Part shown: piece by piece, positions 6,546 through 10,744 of the stretch
Numbering within the stretch: the first letter of the stretch is position 1
Layout: every line of letters starts with the position of its first letter
NCBI GenBank assembly: GCA_035570275.1
Contig: DATMNI010000007.1
Location: 1-10,744, forward strand
Reading direction: 5' to 3'
Source: DATMNI01 sp035570275
GTDB taxonomy: Bacteria; Acidobacteriota; Terriglobia; Bryobacterales; Bryobacteraceae
Length of the DNA: 10,744 bases
Notes under the pieces: generated by a model
What the model saw: only the letters and a program-made list of their open reading frames with translations
What the model was told of the DNA's origin: nothing
Databases searched by the model: none
Position numbers and translations under genes: made by a program

Positions 6546-8393
6546 ATGAAACCCGATGACACAATTGTGCGTGCAGCCATTCATCCAGCCCTCGGTATGG
6601 CTCGCGTGGGCAATAGCCCGGACGGGTATTTTTACGGGCCCGAGGTCTCTCACGGTGGAGCCGGGCCCGACGGCGGGTATAAGGATGCGGCCGGCGCGCT
6701 AAAGCGGCAAGCCGCGCGGTTCCGTATCTATGGCTTCGACAGGCATGGAAATGTAGTCCGGGAATTGACAGCGGAGGATACGGACATCGCCTGGACCGTG
6801 CATGTCGCCAACACCAAGGCCGCGTGGTACAACTTCCAGGGTCCTATGGATATTCCCGGCGCTTTGCCGAGCGCCAGGCGCAACCCCGATTTTCCAGTCG
6901 AAGGCCGCGCCGGCCTTCGTATCGATCCCGGACCGCGCACCATTCGCGGCAAGGGCCGTTCTGGGCCGGAACATCGATTCGACTCCGGAGCTTTTCTGGG
7001 AAAGCCCGTTTATCTGGGTGAACTGCGGACCGACGAGGCGGGGAGGCTGGTCTTTCTGGGAGGACACGGCGTTTCCGCAACACCGTTTCCTCACAATACG
7101 ATCACCTGGTACGCGGAAACTCGCGCCTGGCACGACGACACCTCCGATGGGCCGGTCAGCGCCGAGGTGAACCTGAATGGCAGAAACATCCCCGTTGACC
7201 CCGCATGGGTCGTGGTGGCCCCTCCCAATTACGCTCCGGACATTATTGCCATCCGCACGCTGTACGATGTGCTCGAGGACTCGTGTCTGTCATGGTGGGT
7301 GGATCCCCCCAAGCAAGTCAGCTTTGTCCAACACGTGCTGCCCATCCTGCACCGCTTTAGCGAATTGCAGTGGCTGAACTTCGGGTTCTTCCTGCAGTTT
7401 GGCTGGAAAGCGCCTTTTGACTTCGTCCGGCCGGAATATCTGGCTAAGTTGGCCTCGAAGGAGGCCCGGTACAGGGAACTCCGGTTGCAAGTCTTCAATT
7501 TATTCCGCAATCCGAACGCCACAACCCTGCAAATGACTGCCTGGCCGCAGACGTACGGCGACGATGTCCAAATGCCGCCGAAGGCGGCACTATCCATGTT
7601 GTCGGTTACCGAAACCCAGTTCACACGCCTGCAGAAGTGGGCGGCGGGCGATTTTGAGGCGGATTGGGATCCGGATCAACCGGCGCCGATACGCTCGATC
7701 GATGGGATCCCAATTGAAAGTCAGCCCGCTACGCTCGACCACGCGGCGCTCCATTTCTGTCTGGGAGGGCCGTTCCACCCTGGCTGCGAGGTGACCTGGC
7801 CGATGCGCCACTACACCATGTATTGCGCTCCGTTTCGGATTCGGCCCCGTGACCCTCTTCAGCCCGAAAGGGATTACGGAGAGGTTCTCACGCCGGAGGT
7901 TGTGTTGGGAGAAAACGGCCCCTTGTACGCCAGCGGGCCCGGCGATATCACTCGCTGGATGGCCGTGCCCTGGCAAGCCGACACGGCGGGCTGCCGCTCG
8001 GGGTACGATCCCGCGTACGATCCCTTCCTCCCGACTTTCTGGCCCGCGCGGGTTCCGAACCATGTTCTCACCTGGAAGCACTATCAGGATGCGGCTAATC
8101 CGGATCTTCCGCTGGCCGAGCGGTGGAAGGCCTTCGCCAGCCGGGCGAGTTGGTTCCGCGGGCTGGATGGAGGCATACTGGCGCAGATGCAGCAGATGGT
8201 TTCGGAGTTTGGAAAAGCCGGGGTGGTGGTTCGCCAAGAACTCGAACCGTCAAACACCGGCCTTCCGCCGGTTATGTTTGTGGAGACCGAGGTTGGATAC
8301 CATCAGGACCAGCCTCCCGACAAGAACCTGACCACGCACCGCCTCGTCAGGGTTAGACCGGGGAAGGGAAGCCAGTCTCCCGGGGCGGAATGA
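6546..8393 (+). CDS. LodA/GoxA-family quinoprotein amino-acid oxidase (CTQ type)
   Basis: This 615-residue protein has the N-terminal signature HPALGMARVGNS (from residue 13) and the C-terminal blocks ALHFCLGGPFHPGCEVTW (about 401-418) and GDITRWMAVPWQADTAGC (about 466-483). These are typical of LodA-like oxidases such as L-lysine 6-oxidase LodA and glycine oxidase GoxA. Those enzymes oxidatively deaminate an amino acid, release H2O2 and ammonia, and use a cysteine tryptophylquinone cofactor built from a Cys and a Trp in their own chain. Cys405 and Trp471 are the best candidates, 66 residues apart; in LodA the pair is Cys516/Trp581, from memory. The substrate cannot be read from sequence. There is no signal peptide. 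I prefer the ATG at 6546 (AGAG eight bases upstream) over the in-frame GTG at 6537. It overlaps the LodB-like gene by 4 bp. Confidence 0.9.
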   Translation: MKPDDTIVRAAIHPALGMARVGNSPDGYFYGPEVSHGGAGPDGGYKDAAGALKRQAARFRIYGFDRHGNVVRELTAEDTDIAWTVHVANTKAAWYNFQGPMDIPGALPSARRNPDFPVEGRAGLRIDPGPRTIRGKGRSGPEHRFDSGAFLGKPVYLGELRTDEAGRLVFLGGHGVSATPFPHNTITWYAETRAWHDDTSDGPVSAEVNLNGRNIPVDPAWVVVAPPNYAPDIIAIRTLYDVLEDSCLSWWVDPPKQVSFVQHVLPILHRFSELQWLNFGFFLQFGWKAPFDFVRPEYLAKLASKEARYRELRLQVFNLFRNPNATTLQMTAWPQTYGDDVQMPPKAALSMLSVTETQFTRLQKWAAGDFEADWDPDQPAPIRSIDGIPIESQPATLDHAALHFCLGGPFHPGCEVTWPMRHYTMYCAPFRIRPRDPLQPERDYGEVLTPEVVLGENGPLYASGPGDITRWMAVPWQADTAGCRSGYDPAYDPFLPTFWPARVPNHVLTWKHYQDAANPDLPLAERWKAFASRASWFRGLDGGILAQMQQMVSEFGKAGVVVRQELEPSNTGLPPVMFVETEVGYHQDQPPDKNLTTHRLVRVRPGKGSQSPGAE

Positions 8394-9520
8394 AGGCGGA
8401 ATTCGACGCGTTCATCATAGGTGGAGGTCCGGCGGGTTGTTCGGCGGCCATCAGCCTGGTAAGGGCTGGATATACCGTTTGCCTCGCGGAAAACGCCGGA
8501 GCCGACGGATTCAAGGTGGGAGAGAGCCTGCCACCGGCGGTCAAACCTCTGTTGGACGAACTGGGCGCCGTGTCCCTGTGCCACGCAGGCCGGTCCCTGG
8601 TCTCCTACGGAAACCAGTCGGCATGGGGCTCGCCGCTCCTCACGGAAACCGACTTCATACGCGATCCGAACGGCCACGGCTGGCACGTGGATCGGGCCCT
8701 ATTTGACGCCGAATTGCGCGCCGTGGCGGCCGGCGCAGGCGCCTTCGTGCCAGAGCGTACCAGGGCCCTGCGAATTGAGCCGGCATCCGGCCGGTGGCGG
8801 GTCATCCTGAAAACCCCGGCGGGCCTGGAAACCTGCCATGCTCCCTGGATGTTGGATTGCACCGGCCGGACCGCCGCATTTGCGCGGGCACAAGGCGCCA
8901 GGCCAATCGTTTATGACCGGCTGATTGCCGTGGTGGCAGTTTTTGAGGAGGCAGTTGCCACGCCGGCAATGAGTTCCGACCGCGACTCGCGAACCCTTGT
9001 CGAATCGTCCCCGGATGGCTGGTGGTACACCAGCCTGGTTCCGCGCAACCGCCGCGTCGTGGCCTTTCATACCGATGCCGCAACCGATGTGTCGCGGCTG
9101 GCGCGCACGCAAGAAGGGTTCATTTCGATGCTTCGCTCTACACGGCACATCTCGGCGCGGATCGAAGATCGCGGTTATCGCCTGGCATGTCCGCTGAGAA
9201 CCGCGGCCGCCAATACGGTCTGCCGCACACCCGCCGCAGGCCAAGGTTGGTTCGCGGCGGGCGATGCCGCAATGGCCTTCGACCCGCTTTCGTCGCAGGG
9301 CATTCTTACCGCGCTCTACAGCGGACTCAAAGCCGCGCAAGCCCTTCAGGACTCCATGAACGGCGTGCCCGATGCCCCCCTGCGATATGAACGAACGCTG
9401 CGCAATGTGCTGGATGCATACCTGGTGAACAGGGATCTTTACTATGGTTACGAGTCCCGCTGGCCGGATCGCCCCTTCTGGAGCCGTAGAAGGGCGCGGC
9501 GGGCGTCGTCCAGGAATTGA
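8390..9520 (+). CDS. LodB/GoxB-like FAD-dependent maturation flavoprotein
   Basis: This 376-residue flavoprotein has the FAD-binding GGGPAG at residues 11-16, KVGESLPPA at 42-50 and HVDRALFDAEL at about 99-109. The second FAD motif GDAAMAFDPLSSQG lies at 291-304. The layout is that of the tryptophan-halogenase/geranylgeranyl-reductase-like group that includes LodB and GoxB. In those systems the flavoprotein is required to build the cysteine tryptophylquinone of the partner oxidase. The start ATG overlaps the oxidase stop as ATGA, so the two are translationally coupled, the usual lodA-lodB order. I do not see the WxWxIP box of true tryptophan halogenases; the corresponding region reads GWWYTSLVP, which argues against a halogenase. 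The C-terminus is Arg-rich (SRRRARRASSRN). Confidence 0.88.
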   Translation: MKAEFDAFIIGGGPAGCSAAISLVRAGYTVCLAENAGADGFKVGESLPPAVKPLLDELGAVSLCHAGRSLVSYGNQSAWGSPLLTETDFIRDPNGHGWHVDRALFDAELRAVAAGAGAFVPERTRALRIEPASGRWRVILKTPAGLETCHAPWMLDCTGRTAAFARAQGARPIVYDRLIAVVAVFEEAVATPAMSSDRDSRTLVESSPDGWWYTSLVPRNRRVVAFHTDAATDVSRLARTQEGFISMLRSTRHISARIEDRGYRLACPLRTAAANTVCRTPAAGQGWFAAGDAAMAFDPLSSQGILTALYSGLKAAQALQDSMNGVPDAPLRYERTLRNVLDAYLVNRDLYYGYESRWPDRPFWSRRRARRASSRN

Positions 9521-9537
9521 CCGGACATTGACCGAAC
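9516..9537. repeat. Tandem 11-bp repeat over the flavoprotein stop
   Basis: ATTGACCGGAC is followed at once by ATTGACCGAAC (10 of 11 identical). The first copy holds the stop codon of the flavoprotein gene. It fills most of the 30-bp convergent gap before the oxygenase gene. No terminator hairpin is visible in that gap. Confidence 0.5.
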
Positions 9538-9550
9538 AAAGGGCAGAATA

Positions 9551-10261
9551 CTACTTGGGGTGCCGATAAGCCTTCTGCCGCTGCCAGGTTACCAGCGTGG
9601 TCTTCCTGCCTTTCACCACGGGCGCCCCGGAATGGACCATCCGGGGGTTGCAGTCGCCATTCGGAAACAGGTTTTCCCAAACCAGTAACCGGCCGGCCTT
9701 GGCAATCACATATTTGTCTAACTCCCGGAAATGGGTTCCGCCGCCTTTCGCGGGGGTATTGAGGTATAGAAGAAACGTCAGTATCCGGTCCCCGGCATCG
9801 TCCTCGTCCCAATAGCCCGCATCCAGGTGATATTCGAACTTGCCGTTACGGCGGTAATCGGCCGCCTGCCAGGTCTCCAGGCAGGCTGGGTCCACGCCAA
9901 ACAGTTGTTGCAGCCGCTTCTCGATTCCCTTCAGTATGGCGATCAGGTTCTTGTTGAACGAGTCCGGATGGGCGCTCCGGCCTACCCGCCGCGGGGAAAT
10001 CACGTCGAGATACTCTCCGTCCTTTTGCCGCTCGTAGGTCAGGCTAGGTTCCCAAAAAGCGACTTCTAATTCTTCCAGAATCTGACGGCACTGTGGTTCC
10101 GGCAGGAATTCGTCCATGTACACAATACCCTCTGCCACCGGTGTGCCGATGGGTTGCCTGGCCTGCGACAGGGGTGAATTCGGGCTCACTGGCGGACGAG
10201 CCAGGCTGGCTTTGCGTTCAGAACCAGTCCTGTTTGCGGATTGGCTGTGCGGCGATGGCAC
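9551..10261 (-). CDS. Prolyl 4-hydroxylase-like Fe(II)/2-oxoglutarate oxygenase
   Basis: This protein of up to 236 residues has the facial triad of Fe(II)/2-oxoglutarate dioxygenases. His145-x-Asp147 is in YHLDAGYWD, the distal His210 is in MVHSGAPV, and Lys220 in KGRKTTLVTW is the likely 2-oxoglutarate anchor. The fold starts near VYMDEFLPEPQCRQILEEL (residue 47 on) and includes GGGTHFREL at 173-181, all typical of the P4H/2OG-FeII_Oxy_3 group. The substrate could be prolyl residues in a protein or a free small molecule. The start is uncertain. The longest frame begins with GTG at 10261 without a clear ribosome site. An ATG at 10117 has GAGGG ten bases upstream but would trim a first beta strand. 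The first 45 residues are rich in Ser, Pro and Arg and may be disordered or untranslated. The gene is convergent with the oxidase operon and divergent from the repeat protein. Confidence 0.85.
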   Translation of the reverse strand: MPSPHSQSANRTGSERKASLARPPVSPNSPLSQARQPIGTPVAEGIVYMDEFLPEPQCRQILEELEVAFWEPSLTYERQKDGEYLDVISPRRVGRSAHPDSFNKNLIAILKGIEKRLQQLFGVDPACLETWQAADYRRNGKFEYHLDAGYWDEDDAGDRILTFLLYLNTPAKGGGTHFRELDKYVIAKAGRLLVWENLFPNGDCNPRMVHSGAPVVKGRKTTLVTWQRQKAYRHPK

Positions 10262-10306
10262 GATTTTCTAAGCCGCGCGGTCCCAAGCGGTTTTCCTGGA
10301 AGGCCC

Positions 10307-10340
10307 CTCGGATTCAGGAACTACTCGGATGCAGGAACCA
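10307..10340. repeat. Tandem 17-bp direct repeat in the divergent spacer
   Basis: CTCGGATTCAGGAACTA (10307-10323) is followed directly by CTCGGATGCAGGAACCA (10324-10340), 15 of 17 identical. A short palindrome TTCCTGGAA lies just before it (10293-10301). The repeat sits between the oxygenase gene and the promoter of the repeat-protein gene, about 90 bp before the -35. Its place and spacing suit a regulator binding in tandem; this is inference. Confidence 0.5.
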
Positions 10341-10426
10341 GTATTTGCGACGCCGGAGCCGCTGTCAAGGACTTTTCGGACTTAGAGAGGGTCAGGAGTG
10401 GCCTGGATTTTTTTGGGTTTTTGTCC

Positions 10427-10455
10427 TTGCACCAGCGATGACCGGCATATATACT
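10427..10455 (+). promoter_or_regulatory. Sigma70-like promoter of the repeat-protein gene
   Basis: TTGCAC (10427-10432) and TATACT (10450-10455) are separated by 17 bases, the ideal spacing. The -10 matches five of six consensus bases and the -35 three of six. The surrounding region is clearly more AT-rich than its neighbours, with T runs at 10408-10423. The predicted transcription start near 10462 leaves a leader of about 20 bases before the ATG at 10483. Confidence 0.55.
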
Positions 10456-10482
10456 AAATCGCATTCGAAGGTACAGAAGATT

Positions 10483-10744
10483 ATGGCTAAGAAGACGGGA
10501 ATTTCACAGACTGACCCAGGCAAGGGCGGCGTCACGGCGGGCGTGGGGACTGCGCCCGGCAAGAAGGGCGGCGTCACCGCAGGCGTGGGAACTGCCCCCG
10601 GCAAGAAGGGCGGCGTCACCGCGGGCGTGGGAACTGCGCCCGGCAAGAAGGGCGGCGTCACCGCAAACGTCGGGACTGCGCCCGGCAAGAAGGGCGGCGT
10701 CACCGCGGGCGTGGGGACTGCCCCCGGCAAGAAGGGCGGCGTCA
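10483..10744 (+). CDS. Gly/Lys/Pro repeat protein, 14-residue units (partial)
   Basis: The frame opens with MAKKTGISQTDPGK and then consists of perfect or near-perfect units GGVTAGVGTAPGKK. There are five full copies and the start of a sixth at the window edge, with no stop. The only residue change is GGC to AAC (Gly to Asn) in copy 4; all other differences are at third codon positions. The protein is strongly basic and lacks Cys, aromatic residues and a signal peptide. I do not recognise the family. The start at 10483 fits the promoter at 10427-10455; an in-frame ATG at 10438 lies within the promoter and is less likely. The ribosome site is weak (GAAGG at 10466-10470). It is divergent from the prolyl-hydroxylase-like gene. 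The opposite strand is also open through the repeat, with aligned third positions, so strand choice rests on promoter and start codon. Confidence 0.65.
   Translation, partial: MAKKTGISQTDPGKGGVTAGVGTAPGKKGGVTAGVGTAPGKKGGVTAGVGTAPGKKGGVTANVGTAPGKKGGVTAGVGTAPGKKGGV
10525..10744 (+). repeat. 42-bp tandem repeat array (continues past the window)
   Basis: Five complete 42-bp units begin at 10525, 10567, 10609, 10651 and 10693, and a sixth begins at 10735. Units differ at about six or seven positions, nearly all third codon bases of the plus-strand frame. The high identity indicates recent or ongoing homogenisation, and copy number is likely to vary between strains. Confidence 0.95.

Noticed and set aside
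8390..9520. Tryptophan halogenase
   Set aside because: The FAD folds are similar, but no WxWxIP motif is seen, and pairing with a LodA-like oxidase by ATGA overlap points to a LodB/GoxB-type maturase.
10392..10730. Minus-strand frame with PGAVPTPAVTPPFL repeats
   Set aside because: It is antisense to the 42-bp array. It has no visible start signal in the window and its tail runs through the AT-rich promoter region. It is not fully excluded, because third codon positions coincide on both strands.
10483..10744. Collagen-like Gly-X-Y protein
   Set aside because: Glycine does not recur every third residue; the period is 14 residues, so a collagen triple helix is not expected.

Overview
The window is GC-rich, tightly packed bacterial DNA. 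A membrane-anchored Ser/Thr kinase with a TolB-like and TPR-type C-terminal half, DUF362 proteins with Tat-like leaders and secreted glycosidase-like proteins together suggest an Acidobacteriota genome of the Solibacter/Bryobacter kind. That placement is inferred from gene content only. No rRNA, tRNA, CRISPR array, transposase or integrase was seen.

Left part (1-4020): about 390 bases without a gene hold a long-range inverted repeat and degenerate GAGACGCGGAGG-type repeats. Next, on the minus strand, comes a three-gene operon with 2-bp gaps. In order of transcription it encodes a secreted glycosidase-like protein carrying two in-frame minisatellites (2353-4020), a Tat-type DUF362 protein (1214-2350) and an FRG-domain protein (393-1211). 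A hairpin directly after the last stop may end the transcript.

Middle part (4021-9520): a 133-bp divergent spacer with a dyad and a possible promoter leads into a plus-strand operon. It encodes the Ser/Thr kinase, a LodA/GoxA-family quinoprotein amino-acid oxidase (cysteine tryptophylquinone type) and its LodB/GoxB-like flavoprotein maturase. The gaps are 13 bp and a 4-bp ATGA overlap. Linkage of a signalling kinase to a CTQ oxidase pair is the most notable gene arrangement here.

Right part (9521-10744): convergent to the oxidase operon is a prolyl-4-hydroxylase-like Fe(II)/2-oxoglutarate oxygenase. Divergent from it, behind a good sigma70-like promoter, is the start of a Gly/Lys/Pro repeat protein made of perfect 14-residue units (GGVTAGVGTAPGKK) that runs off the window. 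A prolyl-hydroxylase-like enzyme and an amine-oxidising quinoprotein lie next to a repetitive polypeptide with PGKK in every unit. This raises the speculative idea of a post-translational modification or crosslinking set; nothing in the sequence proves it.
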